36,488 bases of DNA from Desulfobacterales bacterium (GCA_022361535.1 JAKSAU010000285.1:1-36488); one strand, 5' to 3'; counted from the first letter of the stretch, positions 17,853 through 27,824 are shown. Notes: generated by a model not told the origin, from the letters alone. Program-made: numbers and translations.

Positions 17853-20750
17853 TTATCCCTGGTATTTTCTTTCTTCAACTTCATAACATTCAATGGCATC
17901 GCCCACTTTGATGTCATTATATTTTTCAAGGCCGATACCGCATTCAAAGCCTTGCTCAACTTCCTTGACATCATCCTTAAAGCGGCGCAGGGATGACAGT
18001 TCGGTGTCACACTTGATAACGCCGTCACGCAGCAGGCGAACTTTCTTGCCTCTGACCACTTTACCTTCAGTGATGGCACAACCTGCAATCGTACCCATTT
18101 TGGGTACAACAAAGGTATCCCGGACATCTGCACGACCAATGATAATCTCATGGAAGGTAGAAGGCATCATGCCGTCCAGGGCTGCCTTAATATCGTTGAT
18201 AACATCATAGATGATATCGTAGAAGCGCATATCAACGTTTTCATCTTTGGCCAGCCTACGGATCTGGGGATTGGGTCGAACGTTGAACCCGATAATAATC
18301 GCATCGGATACAGCGGCCAGTGCCACGTCGGACTCGTTGATTGTACCGGCTCCGGAATGAACGATTTTGACATCAACTTCTTCCTTGGCCAGATCTTTAA
18401 GTGAATCATTAAGGGCCTCAATGGAGCCTTGCACGTCAGCCTTAACAATAAGTTTGAGTTCTTTGATCTCGGCAGTACCCAGATTTTCAAACATCTTTTC
18501 AAGGTTAGCACGGCTCTTTTTAGCGAGTTCTTTGGCACGCTGTTTTTGCATACGGTGGCCGGCAATCTGCTTGGCGTCTTTGTCAGAGGCTACCGCAATG
18601 AACTCGTCACCGGCATCGGGTACGCCGGTCATCCCAACAATCTCCACTGGCATGGACGGCCCTGCCGATTCAATACGGCTACCTGTATCATCAATCATGG
18701 CACGAATACGGCCGGAGTGAAGTCCGCAGACAATGGGGTCACCATCCTTCAAAGTCCCCTGTTTAACCAATACGGTTGCAACGGAACCACGACCGGTATC
18801 CAGACGGGATTCAACCACATAACCTGAGGCATTCCGGTCAGGATTGGCACGGAGTTCAAGGACTTCTGCCTGGAGCAGCACCATTTCAAGAAGATCATCA
18901 ATACCTTCACCGGTTTTGGCAGATACTTTAACAAAGATAACGCTGCCGCCCCAATCTTCAGCCAGAAGATCATGTTCAGACAACTCTCTCATGATCCGGT
19001 CAGGATCTGCACCAGCTTTATCCATTTTATTTACTGCGACAACAACAGGAACATCAGCAGCTTTAGCATGATTGATCGCCTCTATGGTCTGGGGCATGAC
19101 ACCGTCATCAGCTGCAACAACCAGAATAACAATGTCTGTGACTTTTGCTCCCCTGGACCGCATCGCTGTAAAGGCGGCATGACCAGGTGTATCCAGGAAA
19201 GTAATCCGTCCGCCATTAGGCGTTTCAACATTGTAGGCACCAATGTGCTGGGTAATACCGCCAGCCTCTCCGCTGGTAATCTTGGACTCCCTGATCACAT
19301 CAAGCAAAGACGTTTTACCATGGTCAACATGACCCATGATTGTAACAACAGGCGGACATTCCTCCAGCTTACCCTCATCTTCAACTTCATCAGGAACGCT
19401 GAGCAGGGTTTCCTCTTCAAAACTTGCCTTTTCCACTTCAAAATCAAACTCGGCAGCAACCAGAGAAGCAGTATCATAATCAATAGTCTGGTTCACCGTT
19501 GCCATGACACCCATGCCCATGAGCTTGGCAATCATTTCATTGGCCTTGATGCCCATGCGTTTTGCAAGTTCGGCCAGCTCAATAGCTTCGTCAATCTTGA
19601 CACGGCGTTTGATAGCCTTTGGTGTTGTAATCTGTGTTTTCTGAAAGCTGCCCTTCTTACCCCTGGTATCTTTTTTACCGCGTTTTTTACGACCACGGCC
19701 TCTATAAAGGGCATCCCCCTCTACCACTGATTTTTTCTTACGCCGTTTTTTTCTGGATGGACCACCAGGGCCGTCACCAGGTTGTGCATCTCTTCCCCAC
19801 CCTTTTTTACGATCATCACCAGGTGTCGGAGGCATCATCATATTCGGATCGGGCATACCGGCTTTAACTGATGGACGAGAAGGACGTCCTGCCGGTTTGC
19901 GACCGGGAGTATCCTGACCGCCCCTGGCATTGCCATGCCGCTTTTCTTCTGCAGGTTTCCTGCGTTTGAGATTCTCTAAAACAGCCGGGTCAACTACGCG
20001 CACAATTTTAGCCGGGGTGGATTTACGTTTCTTCTTCTTCTTTTTGGCTTGGGCACTCTCGTCGTCAGCCACTTCTTCTGCCGGAGCATCTTCTTTTGGC
20101 TCAACAGTTGTTTGCTCAACAGCTTCCACTGGCTCTTCCTTTGGTTCTTCTGCAGGTGCTTTTGTTTCTGGCGCTTTGGGTGCTTCTGGCTCCGGTACAG
20201 GCGGCTCTGGTTCAGCGGCCTTTTCAACTTTGGGCTCCTGAGGTGCAGATTCAGGCTCGGCTTTAGGTTCTTCCTTAACCTCTTCTTCCACTTTTACCGG
20301 CTTGATAATTTTAGCCGGCTGACTGGCCTTAGCTGCCACCTTCTTTGCAGGACGTTTTTTTACAGTCTCTTTCTTTTCTTCAGGAGCTATTTCTTCCGCA
20401 GCCTCAACTTTTTCTTCTTCAACAGCTGGTGCTTTCGGTTCTTTTTCAGGCTCTACCACAGGCTCTTGAACCGGTTCCTCAGCTTTAACCTCATCTTCCT
20501 CTGACTCAACAACCGGTACCTCAGGTTCAACCTTTGCTTTCCGCCTACGGATAACAGAGGGTCTGACCTTTACATCGCTCTTTTGTTTCTTTTTGCCAAA
20601 CAAATTCTGTTTGATCGCGATGACAGCGCTGTTTTCCAGAGAACTCATGTGGCTTTTTACTTCAATTTTCAGTTCCTTCATCTTGTCGAGAAGCTGTTTG
20701 TTTGTCATGTTCAGATCTTTAGCCAACTCATATACTCTGACCTTCGCCAT
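17853..20750 (-). CDS. infB: translation initiation factor IF-2
   Basis: 965 residues. GTPase that delivers initiator tRNA to the ribosome. The N-terminal IF2_N domain is followed by a long Pro/Glu/Lys/Ala-rich linker (about 70-260), then a basic region rich in KKK/RKK. A second IF2_N-like segment precedes the G domain with GHVDHGKT (about 471-478), DTPGHAAF (about 518) and NKMDKAGAD (about 573). Domains II to IV follow, ending with the C2 domain that recognises fMet-tRNA. Starts 68 bases after nusA ends. Repetitive linker coding explains many spurious opposite-strand ORFs here. Confidence 0.97.
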   Translation of the reverse strand: MAKVRVYELAKDLNMTNKQLLDKMKELKIEVKSHMSSLENSAVIAIKQNLFGKKKQKSDVKVRPSVIRRRKAKVEPEVPVVESEEDEVKAEEPVQEPVVEPEKEPKAPAVEEEKVEAAEEIAPEEKKETVKKRPAKKVAAKASQPAKIIKPVKVEEEVKEEPKAEPESAPQEPKVEKAAEPEPPVPEPEAPKAPETKAPAEEPKEEPVEAVEQTTVEPKEDAPAEEVADDESAQAKKKKKKRKSTPAKIVRVVDPAVLENLKRRKPAEEKRHGNARGGQDTPGRKPAGRPSRPSVKAGMPDPNMMMPPTPGDDRKKGWGRDAQPGDGPGGPSRKKRRKKKSVVEGDALYRGRGRKKRGKKDTRGKKGSFQKTQITTPKAIKRRVKIDEAIELAELAKRMGIKANEMIAKLMGMGVMATVNQTIDYDTASLVAAEFDFEVEKASFEEETLLSVPDEVEDEGKLEECPPVVTIMGHVDHGKTSLLDVIRESKITSGEAGGITQHIGAYNVETPNGGRITFLDTPGHAAFTAMRSRGAKVTDIVILVVAADDGVMPQTIEAINHAKAADVPVVVAVNKMDKAGADPDRIMRELSEHDLLAEDWGGSVIFVKVSAKTGEGIDDLLEMVLLQAEVLELRANPDRNASGYVVESRLDTGRGSVATVLVKQGTLKDGDPIVCGLHSGRIRAMIDDTGSRIESAGPSMPVEIVGMTGVPDAGDEFIAVASDKDAKQIAGHRMQKQRAKELAKKSRANLEKMFENLGTAEIKELKLIVKADVQGSIEALNDSLKDLAKEEVDVKIVHSGAGTINESDVALAAVSDAIIIGFNVRPNPQIRRLAKDENVDMRFYDIIYDVINDIKAALDGMMPSTFHEIIIGRADVRDTFVVPKMGTIAGCAITEGKVVRGKKVRLLRDGVIKCDTELSSLRRFKDDVKEVEQGFECGIGLEKYNDIKVGDAIECYEVEERKYQG

Positions 20751-20818
20751 TCGTTGCCCCCAGTAATCCTCTATATATTAATACTTTTGAAGTTAATTCG
20801 TCGCCTTACCGATGCAAC

Positions 20819-22207
20819 CTATTCACCTGGCTCCTGTGAATCCGCATTATCCGAATTATCAGCAGTCTCAGGGTCCTGGCCATTTTCATCACCATCCGCG
20901 TCTTGTATTACTTCGTCCTCGTCCTGGGCCCGCATTTCTTCGATGGCTGCCTCTTGGGCAGCAACCCGCTCTTCGTCCATAATTCTGGCGGCCTCTTCAA
21001 TTACGCCAATAGCGTCTTCGCCCGGAATGTTCATAATGGCCGCAATTTCATCAACAGTTGCTTCCATCACATCCAGCAGGGAAGAATACCCGGCTTTGAA
21101 CAGGACCTCAGCCATGGGAAGACCGACACCGGACAGCTTCATCAGGCTGTCGTAACCTTCTTTGACCTCACGGCTGTAATCTTCTTCACTGGTTACTTCC
21201 AAGTGCCATCCTGTAATTTCACATGCCAAGGAGACATTCTGCCCACCCTTTCCAATCGCAATAGAAAGATATTCATCATTGACTATCACTTCCATGGACT
21301 GGTTGTCCTCATCAATGATTACCCTGGCAATTTCAGCAGGAGACAGGGCATTGCAAACAAAGCGTGCAATATCAGGGCTCCACTGAACGATATCTATCTT
21401 TTCTCCACGCAGTTCCTGAACAATATTCTGAACCCGGTTCCCTTTCATACCTACACAGGCACCTACGGGGTCGACATCGGAATCAATGGATGACACTGCA
21501 ATCTTTGCTCTTACCCCAGGTACCCGGGCAGCCCCTCTGATGGAAACAATACCTTCAGCTACTTCAGGCACTTCTGTTTTGAACAGTTCAACAAGGAATT
21601 CAGGGTGGGTACGGGACAGAATAATCTGGGCACCTTTGGACTCTTCAAGTACATCCAGAACATACGCCCTAATCCGATCACCGCGTTTATAGCTTTCTTT
21701 AGGCATCTGTTCTCTGGGCCTTAGCACTGCATCGGCTTGTCCAAGATTGACAACAATCGAACCCCGGTCAAACCGCTGTACAATACCGTTGATGATCTTA
21801 CCCTTTTTATGGATGTAATTTTCATACACGGCGTTGCGCTCAGCTTCCCGCATCTTTTGGATAATCACCTGTTTGGCAGACTGTGCAGCGATACGGCCAA
21901 ATTCCTCAGTATCAATACGGATACCCAAAGAGTCCCCAATTTCACACTCGGGATCATACTCAAGACCTTCGTCAAGGGTCAGCTCACTGTCGGCATATTC
22001 GACCTCTTCAACCACCTCTTTAAAATGGAAGACTTCAACATCACCGCTTTTTTCATCATAATGAACTTCGATATCAGCCCTGGGTCCAATCTTTTTCCTG
22101 GCAGCCGAAATAATGGCCTCTTTCAAGGTATTTATCAAAATCTCAGCATCGATACCTTTTTCACGGCTTACCTGGTCAATTACCCTTTTAATATCTGTGA
22201 TAAACAT
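20819..22207 (-). CDS. nusA: transcription termination/antitermination factor NusA
   Basis: 462 residues. RNA-polymerase-binding factor with an N-terminal domain, S1 domain (GIVQRFDRGSIVVNLG, about 140), two KH domains (VGACVGMKGNRVQNI and AIGKGGQNVSLA) and a helix-hairpin-helix-type segment (LSGVGLPMAEVLFKAGYSSL, about 365). The last ~45 residues are very acidic (Asp/Glu/Asn/Gln). The usual ylxR and L7Ae-like genes between nusA and infB are absent. It lies 17 bases after rimP. Its place after a leaky-looking terminator fits the known autoregulation of nusA operons in other bacteria. Confidence 0.97.
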   Translation of the reverse strand: MFITDIKRVIDQVSREKGIDAEILINTLKEAIISAARKKIGPRADIEVHYDEKSGDVEVFHFKEVVEEVEYADSELTLDEGLEYDPECEIGDSLGIRIDTEEFGRIAAQSAKQVIIQKMREAERNAVYENYIHKKGKIINGIVQRFDRGSIVVNLGQADAVLRPREQMPKESYKRGDRIRAYVLDVLEESKGAQIILSRTHPEFLVELFKTEVPEVAEGIVSIRGAARVPGVRAKIAVSSIDSDVDPVGACVGMKGNRVQNIVQELRGEKIDIVQWSPDIARFVCNALSPAEIARVIIDEDNQSMEVIVNDEYLSIAIGKGGQNVSLACEITGWHLEVTSEEDYSREVKEGYDSLMKLSGVGLPMAEVLFKAGYSSLLDVMEATVDEIAAIMNIPGEDAIGVIEEAARIMDEERVAAQEAAIEEMRAQDEDEVIQDADGDENGQDPETADNSDNADSQEPGE

Positions 22208-22224
22208 GTTAAGCGTTCTCCATA

Positions 22225-22701
22225 TTACTGACCTGCAAGATTTGCCTTTAAGATATCGGTTCCTGCTATTTCAAGCGTCTTACCGTCAACTGCAATCATC
22301 ACAGAATCATCGTTTGTCTTCTCAAGAATCCCGGTGAACTTTTTTTGGCCGCCGATCGACTCATGGGTTTCGACTTTTATCCGATTACCTTCAAACCGGA
22401 TAAAATCTTCCCTTTCTTTTAAGGGACGGTTGGGACCCGGAGAGGAAACTTCAAGCCTGTAACTGCCTATATCCTCAATATGCACATCAATCAGATCCCC
22501 TAATTCCCGGCTCACGGTCACACAATCATCTAAAGTGACACCACCGGATTTGTCCATGTATAGCCGAACAATTTTCTCCCGGTTGCTTGTAATACATTCA
22601 ATATGGACCAGGTCGAACTTCTTAGCCTTGAACAATGGAGCAGCAACATCAAACACCTGTTGTTCAACCCTGCCGTATGCTTTTTCCCTGATAAATGCCA
22701 T
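22225..22701 (-). CDS. rimP: ribosome maturation factor RimP
   Basis: 158 residues, needed for 30S maturation. The conserved core is DLVHIECITSNREKIVRLYMD, followed by DCVTVSRELGDLID and the highly conserved YRLEVSSPGPNRPLK segment. The C-terminal SH3-like domain follows. The start was set at ATG 22701 with an AAAAGG SD a little far (about 12 bases); a TTG at 22713 is in frame but would overlap the SD. It is the first protein gene of the nusA-infB unit and begins 34 bases after the T run of the tRNA-Gly terminator. Confidence 0.93.
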   Translation of the reverse strand: MAFIREKAYGRVEQQVFDVAAPLFKAKKFDLVHIECITSNREKIVRLYMDKSGGVTLDDCVTVSRELGDLIDVHIEDIGSYRLEVSSPGPNRPLKEREDFIRFEGNRIKVETHESIGGQKKFTGILEKTNDDSVMIAVDGKTLEIAGTDILKANLAGQ

Positions 22702-22734
22702 ATTTTTAAGCAACCTTTTTTACTTTCCACAAAT

Positions 22735-22756
22735 ACAAAAACGGGCAGATGCCCGT
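22735..22756 (-). terminator. terminator-like hairpin between tRNA-Gly and rimP
   Basis: ACGGGC (22741-22746) pairs with GCCCGT (22751-22756) around a 4-base loop, followed on the minus strand by a T-rich run (TTTTTGTATTTG). It lies about 104 bases past the tRNA 3' end and 34 bases before the rimP start. No obvious promoter fits in the 34-base remainder, so readthrough is likely needed for rimP-nusA-infB. Confidence 0.75.
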
Positions 22757-22859
22757 TCCCGATAGTACAACTCTCAACAAATCCTCACCGTGACACATTG
22801 GTTCAGATCATATTTTACCCCATAAAATGGAACAAATCTGCCATCCTTACCCATCTAGA

Positions 22860-22935
22860 TGGAGCGGGCAACGAGGCTCGAACTCGCGACATCAAGCTTG
22901 GGAAGCTTGCACTCTACCAACTGAGTTATGCCCGC
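22860..22935 (-). tRNA. tRNA-Gly, anticodon CCC
   Basis: 76 nt with genome-encoded CCA. Read on the minus strand: acceptor GCGGGCA / TGCCCGC, 7 perfect pairs; D arm ACTC / GAGT; anticodon stem CAAGC / GCTTG, 5 pairs; anticodon loop TTCCCAA giving CCC (reads GGG codons); T arm GCGAG / CTCGT with loop TTCGAGC. Discriminator base is T, as in bacterial tRNA-Gly. Confidence 0.96.
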
Positions 22936-22946
22936 ATTAGCGGCAC

Positions 22947-22975
22947 AATATAACAAGGCGCACTAGGTTTGTCAA
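22947..22975 (-). promoter_or_regulatory. strong sigma-70 promoter for tRNA-Gly and the rimP-nusA-infB unit
   Basis: On the minus strand TTGACA (22970-22975), a 17-base spacer, and TATATT (22947-22952). The -10 ends 12 bases before the tRNA 5' end (22935), so the transcript starts almost at the tRNA. This is the only near-consensus promoter found ahead of the unit. Confidence 0.8.
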
Positions 22976-23045
22976 CACCCCTTTTCCGGGCATAACCGCC
23001 CGTGAAGTGCCGCCTTCTTTGTTGGTTTTGCTCGTTCTTTACAGC

Positions 23046-25484
23046 CTAACCTGGCAGGCTGGCTCCAAATGCGTCCAAAATCCGTTGGGACAGGTTCGCA
23101 TGAATCTTTTTGACATTTTTCTCGGTAAGTGTCTTGGTGGGCGACCGGAACACAACCCTGAAAGAAAGGGATTTTTTACCGGTACCAATGGCTTCACCTT
23201 CGAACACATCAAAAAGAAAGTAATCTTCAATCAAGGCCTGTTTCCGGGAGAAATCCTTGATATTATCCAGAATATCACCCACCTCAATCGCCTGATCCAC
23301 AATAAAAGTCATATCTCTTGAAACAGAGGGGAACCGTGGCAAAGGTTCTGCCTGGATGGCCTCGGGCATGGCCGCCTCAAGTTCACCCATATCCATATCA
23401 AAGACATATGCATCCTGTTTGAGCCCAAAGGCTTTGAGCACCTTGGTATCAATTTTACCAAGCGTACACAGGACTTTATCATTTTTTACTACCTTTGCAC
23501 CGTATCCGGGTTCAAAATACGGACAGATGTCATTATCCGCTTTTGTATACGCCACATCGGTTATAAACAAATCATCCAGTAATCCTTGTACAATCCCTTT
23601 AAGATCAAAAAAGTCCACAGGCTCTTTTTTAGAAAACCAGGTCTGATCAGACCGGTTTCCGGCAATGATACCGCCTAACATCTCCACCTCTTTGGGCTGC
23701 TCACCTTTTGAGGTATTGTAGAAAACCTTGCCGACTTCAAAAATTTTCAGGGATTCAGACTGCTGGGCAGTATTACGGCCCATAGTTTCAAGAAGCCCTG
23801 GAATAAGGGACGTTCTTAAAACAGACATCTGCTCTGAAATCGGATTTAAAATCTCAACCATGTGCTGGCGGGCATCATCATCTGGCAATGCCAAACGACT
23901 GCAGGAATCTTCACGGATGAAATTATAATTGATGGCCTCATAAAAGGAGAATCCTGTCATGGCCTGGCGTATTCTGCTGCGCAACAAAAGGCGCGGGCTT
24001 AACACCTCTCCTTTGGCCGGCACCGGCGGATAGCTGGTCTTGATATTGTTATATCCCCATAGCCGTGCCACTTCTTCTGACAAATCCTCATGACGGGATA
24101 CATCAACCCTAAAAGAGGGAACCCCGACTTGGAGTTGAGTGTCTGTTTTATCCTGCACAGTAAATTCTACGGACTCAAGAATTTTTGCAATTTCATCTAC
24201 TGTAAAGTCTGTACCGAGACGCACATTAAGCGCTTCAACTTTGAGGTCGATTGATACGGCTTCGGGCTTAAGCGGATGTTCGTCAATCACGCCGTCTGCA
24301 ATGGTAGCGTCACAGAGTTCAGCCATCATAGCCACGGCACGTTTCATGGCAAACAAAGTCCCTTCTGGGTCTACTCCACGCTCAAAACGGTGGGATGCGT
24401 CTGTTCCAATGCCGGTACGTTTGGCAGTCCGCCGCACAGATACAGGATTGAAATACGCGCTTTCTACCAGAACCCTGGTAGTTGTATCGGATATCTCAGA
24501 ATTTTCACCGCCCATAACACCCGCAATAGCTACTGGTTTTTCACCGTCGCAGATCATGAGCATTTCCGGTTCCATCTTATGAGTCTTGGAATCCAGGGTT
24601 GTAAATTCAGTTGAATCACCAGCAGTTTTAACTACGATTTTTCCTTGGGCCAGGTTGTCATAATCAAAAGCATGAAGTGGCTGACCCGTTTCCATCATTA
24701 CAAAGTTGGTGATATCCACCACATTATTAATGGGCGTCAGGCCAACAGATTCCAACCGCTGCTGAAGCCAAAACGGAGAAGGACCGACTTTAACATCAAA
24801 GAGCATCCCTGCCGTATACCTGGGGCATAATTCAGGATCTTTTATCTCAACTTTGGCATGATCATGTATGGATTCAGAGCCGATACGGTCAGAGGGCAAT
24901 TCTGCGTCAGGGAGTTTAACTTTATTGCGGGGCTCGGTAAAAGCGCCTGTTTCCCTGGCAACCCCAATCAGGCTTAAGCAATCAGGCCGGTTTGGGGTCA
25001 GATCAATTTCAAAAACCGTATCGGTTAATTTCAAAGCGGTTTCCAAGGGTGTACCCGGAACAAATTCGCCTTCAAGATCCATAATGCCTGCGGCATCGGA
25101 ATCCAGCATTAATTCTTTGGCAGAGCAGAGCATGCCATGGGATTTTTCACCACGCAGCTTGCTTTTTTTAATTTTGAAATCACCGGGCAAAACAGCGCCC
25201 GGAAGTGCACAGGCTACGAACATGCCTTCCCGGACATTGGGTGCACCGCAGACAATAGGGGATAGCTCGTCATTGCCGACGTCTACGTTGCAGCAAGTCA
25301 ATTTATCTGCATTAGGATGCTGTTTTGCCTCTACCACCTTGGCTACAACTACATTGTCAAGGTAATCGTAAAGGTTTTCCACTGCATCCACTTCAAGTCC
25401 GGCCATGGTAAGCCTGTCGGACATCTCCTGGGGTTCCAGGTCAACGGGAATATATTCACGCAACCAGCTTAAACTGACTTTCAT
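23046..25484 (-). CDS. pheT: phenylalanyl-tRNA synthetase beta subunit
   Basis: 812 residues, the normal bacterial length. Domain order: EMAP/tRNA-binding fold (VVAKVVEAKQHPNADKL, about 47-63), B3/B4 editing region (SLIGVARETGAFTEPRN and following), B5 domain, a catalytic-like core (RTSLIPGLLETMGRNTAQQ), and a C-terminal anticodon-binding FDX-ACB domain (PRFPSVSRDMTFIVD to the end). Starts 2 bases after pheS. Forms the alpha2-beta2 enzyme with pheS. No strong terminator was found in the 110 bases to the tRNA-Gly gene; a weak 5-bp GC hairpin lies at 22987-23002. Confidence 0.97.
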   Translation of the reverse strand: MKVSLSWLREYIPVDLEPQEMSDRLTMAGLEVDAVENLYDYLDNVVVAKVVEAKQHPNADKLTCCNVDVGNDELSPIVCGAPNVREGMFVACALPGAVLPGDFKIKKSKLRGEKSHGMLCSAKELMLDSDAAGIMDLEGEFVPGTPLETALKLTDTVFEIDLTPNRPDCLSLIGVARETGAFTEPRNKVKLPDAELPSDRIGSESIHDHAKVEIKDPELCPRYTAGMLFDVKVGPSPFWLQQRLESVGLTPINNVVDITNFVMMETGQPLHAFDYDNLAQGKIVVKTAGDSTEFTTLDSKTHKMEPEMLMICDGEKPVAIAGVMGGENSEISDTTTRVLVESAYFNPVSVRRTAKRTGIGTDASHRFERGVDPEGTLFAMKRAVAMMAELCDATIADGVIDEHPLKPEAVSIDLKVEALNVRLGTDFTVDEIAKILESVEFTVQDKTDTQLQVGVPSFRVDVSRHEDLSEEVARLWGYNNIKTSYPPVPAKGEVLSPRLLLRSRIRQAMTGFSFYEAINYNFIREDSCSRLALPDDDARQHMVEILNPISEQMSVLRTSLIPGLLETMGRNTAQQSESLKIFEVGKVFYNTSKGEQPKEVEMLGGIIAGNRSDQTWFSKKEPVDFFDLKGIVQGLLDDLFITDVAYTKADNDICPYFEPGYGAKVVKNDKVLCTLGKIDTKVLKAFGLKQDAYVFDMDMGELEAAMPEAIQAEPLPRFPSVSRDMTFIVDQAIEVGDILDNIKDFSRKQALIEDYFLFDVFEGEAIGTGKKSLSFRVVFRSPTKTLTEKNVKKIHANLSQRILDAFGASLPG

Positions 25485-25486
25485 AA

Positions 25487-26494
25487 TTAAAACTGCCCTA
25501 GAAAACGCACATCGTTTTCAAAATATTTTCTAATGTCATCAATACCATACTTGAGCATTGCCATCCGTTCGATACCCACACCAAAAGCAAAACCGGTATA
25601 TTTATCGGTATCGTATCCCACATTTTCAAACACAGCAGGATGAACCATGCCCGACCCCAGCACCTCGAGCCAACCGGTTTTTGAACAGACTCGGCAGCCT
25701 TTGCCTTTACACATGACGCAGCGGATGTCCACTTCGGCACTAGGTTCGGTAAATGGGAAGAAACTGGGTCTGAACCTCAATGAGGTTTCTTTGTCAAAAA
25801 ACTGGTGAACAAAGGTAGTCAAAACCCCTTTCAAGTCTCCAAAAGAAATGTTTTTATCCACCATCAACCCTTCCACCTGATGAAACATGGGGGTATGCGT
25901 CAAGTCAGAGTCGCAGCGGAACACTTTACCCGGAGATATGATTCTTACCGGGGGATCGGTTTTTTCCATCACCCGGGGTTGGGACCCGGATGTATGGGTT
26001 CTTAAAACAATATTATCTGACACATAAAACGTGTCCTGCATATCCCTTGCCGGATGGTACTTAGGAATATTGAGGGCCTCAAAGTTATAGTAGTCCGTTT
26101 CGACTTCAGGCCCTTCGGCAATATCAAAACCAAGACGCATAAAAATGCCGCAGATTTCATCCAGCACTTGTGTAATGGGATGAAGCGCACCCCTTACCGC
26201 CGGGCGGCCAGGCAGTGTCACATCAATACCGCCTGATGCGTCCGAGCTGGATGCATTCAGTTCAACCTCAGCCTGTCGTATGATCTTCTCAAGCTTAACT
26301 TTGAGCAGGTTCGCATTTTTCCCTGCATCCGGGCGTTCATCCACGGGAAGAGAAGAGATATTTCTCAAAAACCCGGTGAGTACCCCTTTTCTGCCCAGGT
26401 ACTTTATCGATACCTGCTCAAGGGCATCTTTGGAGTCTGCCGCAGAGACCTGGTCCAGAGCCTCTTTTTCGATATCTGCAATATTGTTTTGCAA
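25487..26494 (-). CDS. pheS: phenylalanyl-tRNA synthetase alpha subunit
   Basis: 335 residues. Class II aminoacyl-tRNA synthetase catalytic subunit. The coiled N-terminal arm (about 1-85) is followed by motif 1 region (HPITQVLDEICGIFMRLGF), motif 2 (KVFRCDSDLTHTPMFHQVEG) and motif 3 (FGVGIERMAML). A CVMCKGKGCRVCSKTGW cysteine segment near 258-275 matches the usual PheS insert. The only suitable start is TTG at 26494 (GGGGGA just upstream), 21 bases after rplT. No in-frame ATG lies near the family's expected start. Confidence 0.97.
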   Translation of the reverse strand: MQNNIADIEKEALDQVSAADSKDALEQVSIKYLGRKGVLTGFLRNISSLPVDERPDAGKNANLLKVKLEKIIRQAEVELNASSSDASGGIDVTLPGRPAVRGALHPITQVLDEICGIFMRLGFDIAEGPEVETDYYNFEALNIPKYHPARDMQDTFYVSDNIVLRTHTSGSQPRVMEKTDPPVRIISPGKVFRCDSDLTHTPMFHQVEGLMVDKNISFGDLKGVLTTFVHQFFDKETSLRFRPSFFPFTEPSAEVDIRCVMCKGKGCRVCSKTGWLEVLGSGMVHPAVFENVGYDTDKYTGFAFGVGIERMAMLKYGIDDIRKYFENDVRFLGQF

Positions 26495-26515
26495 CGTTCC
26501 CCCGATAATCGTTTT

Positions 26516-26869
26516 TTAGTTCAGTTTAGCAGCAGCCTGGGATGCCAGCTGGGAGAACCCTGCAGGATCGGATACAGCCAGGTCGGCCAGAACTTTACGG
26601 TCAAGTTCACATCCGGTCAGTTTCAAGCCATGCATAAAACGTGAGTAGGTCAGGTCGTTCATACGGGCACCAGCATTAATTCTAACAATCCAAAGTTTTC
26701 TGAAATCTCTTTTTCTGGTCCGTCTATCCCTGTAGGCATACATTAACGCTTTATCAACAGCGTCTGCCGCGGTTCTGTAAAGTTTACTTCTGCCCCCTCT
26801 AAACCCTTTTGCAAGCTTGAGCACCTTGTTACGGCGTCTTCTAGCCTTAAATCCTCTTTTAACTCTCAT
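26516..26869 (-). CDS. rplT: 50S ribosomal protein L20
   Basis: 117 residues. Basic N-terminal helix ([25 protein letters not shown]), [19 protein letters not shown], and [20 protein letters not shown] are standard L20. Assembly protein of the large subunit and, in many bacteria, the autoregulator of its own operon. The 112-base gap to rpmI contains little clear structure; AAGGAG precedes the ATG. Confidence 0.97.
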   Translation of the reverse strand: MRVKRGFKARRRRNKVLKLAKGFRGGRSKLYRTAADAVDKALMYAYRDRRTRKRDFRKLWIVRINAGARMNDLTYSRFMHGLKLTGCELDRKVLADLAVSDPAGFSQLASQAAAKLN

Positions 26870-26981
26870 TGTTTTTCACTCCTTTTTCACTTACCGGCTT
26901 CCGTGGCCGTGGCCCGTGACCGGGGATGAATTAAGTTTCTTAAGTCTGCCGAACCTTGGGTCCGGCGTTATCCTAACGGCC

Positions 26982-27179
26982 TTAGCTATTAGGAAGCAAA
27001 CGGCGAACAGCTTTCATATCAGCATCAGAGATAATCTGATCCTGGCGGAAACCTCTTTTCCGTTTGGTGGTCTTCTTGGTCAAAATGTGGCTGGCATGGG
27101 ATTTCCGGAATTTGTATTTCCCGGAACCGGTTTTTGCAAACCGCTTGGCAGCCGCCCGGCTTGTTTTAATTTTAGGCAT
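26982..27179 (-). CDS. rpmI: 50S ribosomal protein L35
   Basis: 65 residues, basic. MPKIKTSRAAAKRFAKTGSG, HASHILTKKTTKRKR and the VRRLLP end match L35. SD GAGAGG before ATG 27179. Lies between infC and rplT, the universal order. Confidence 0.97.
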   Translation of the reverse strand: MPKIKTSRAAAKRFAKTGSGKYKFRKSHASHILTKKTTKRKRGFRQDQIISDADMKAVRRLLPNS

Positions 27180-27204
27180 AGCAACCTCTCTTAAGTGTTA
27201 CAAT

Positions 27205-27242
27205 TACAAAAACTAAAGGTGGTATACACGCAATATACCACC
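27205..27242 (-). promoter_or_regulatory. terminator/attenuator-like hairpin in the infC-rpmI gap
   Basis: Perfect 9-bp stem GGTGGTATA (27218-27226) / TATACCACC (27234-27242), 7-base loop, followed on the minus strand by a T-rich tail (TTTAGTTTTTG). Upstream, a second stem CCGGGG / CCCCGG (27272-27277, 27285-27290) sits 12 bases past the infC stop, and a small TACAT / ATGTA stem lies between. Likely an attenuator or L20-responsive region (inference). Confidence 0.65.
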
Positions 27243-27302
27243 ATACATTAACTTATGTACTAAACAGGTTTCCGGGGAAAGCCACCCCGGGATGCTAAAG
27301 AC

Positions 27303-27824
27303 TTATTTGGGTCCCAGCAGCATGGTTATGACCCGGCCCTCAAACTTGGGATATTGTTCAACCTGGGCAAACTCTTTGGTCATTTCCACTACTTTTTCCA
27401 AGACAGCATTGGCCTGCTCTTTCAGCATAAATTCCCGCCCACGGAAAACCAAGGTAATCTTGACTTTATCATTGTTCTTGATAAATTTTTCAACGTGCCT
27501 GACCTTGGTAGCAAGATCATGATCATCGGTTTTGGGCCGCACCTTGATCTCTTTTATCTGAGAGCTTTTCTGCTTTCTCTTGGCTTCCTGTTTTTTCTTG
27601 GTCAGCTCGTATTTATACTTTCCATGATCCATTATCTTGCAGACAGGGGGTTTGGCATCCGGAGACACCTCGACCAGATCCAAGTCTTCATTTTCGGCAA
27701 CCCGCAATGCCTCTGCAATGGGCATAATCCCAACCTGTCCGCCGTCAGAACCAATCACCCTTACTTCGCTGGCTCTGATTCCCTTATTCACTCGTGTTTG
27801 ATCCTGCCTTCCTCGCTTAGATAT
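27303..27824 (-). CDS. infC: translation initiation factor IF-3 (probable AUA start)
   Basis: 173 residues from the chosen start, the usual length. N-domain INKGIR-like segment VNKGIRASEVRVIGSDGGQ, the DLVEVSPDAKPPVCKIMDHGKYKYE linker region, and C-domain IKEIKVRP, FLKEQ-like and GRVITMLLGPK are standard IF-3. The start is set at ATA (27822-27824) because a perfect GGAGG lies 7 bases upstream, whereas the in-frame upstream TTG (27851) has no SD and would put the SD inside the gene. A GTG at 27828-27830 abuts the SD and is unlikely. Non-AUG starts are known for infC and support autocontrol by IF-3. First gene of the infC-rpmI-rplT-pheS-pheT unit. Confidence 0.93.
   Translation of the reverse strand: MSKRGRQDQTRVNKGIRASEVRVIGSDGGQVGIMPIAEALRVAENEDLDLVEVSPDAKPPVCKIMDHGKYKYELTKKKQEAKRKQKSSQIKEIKVRPKTDDHDLATKVRHVEKFIKNNDKVKITLVFRGREFMLKEQANAVLEKVVEMTKEFAQVEQYPKFEGRVITMLLGPK

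Noticed and set aside
18972..19730. 252-codon plus-strand ORF opposite the IF-2 G domain
   Set aside because: Shadow of infB; no family motif seen and the opposite frame is certain.
20049..20504. Phe/Cys/Arg/Leu-rich plus-strand ORF of 151 codons opposite infB
   Set aside because: It is the reverse of the repetitive Glu/Lys/Pro linker of IF-2; its composition follows from the coding of that linker and it has no SD.
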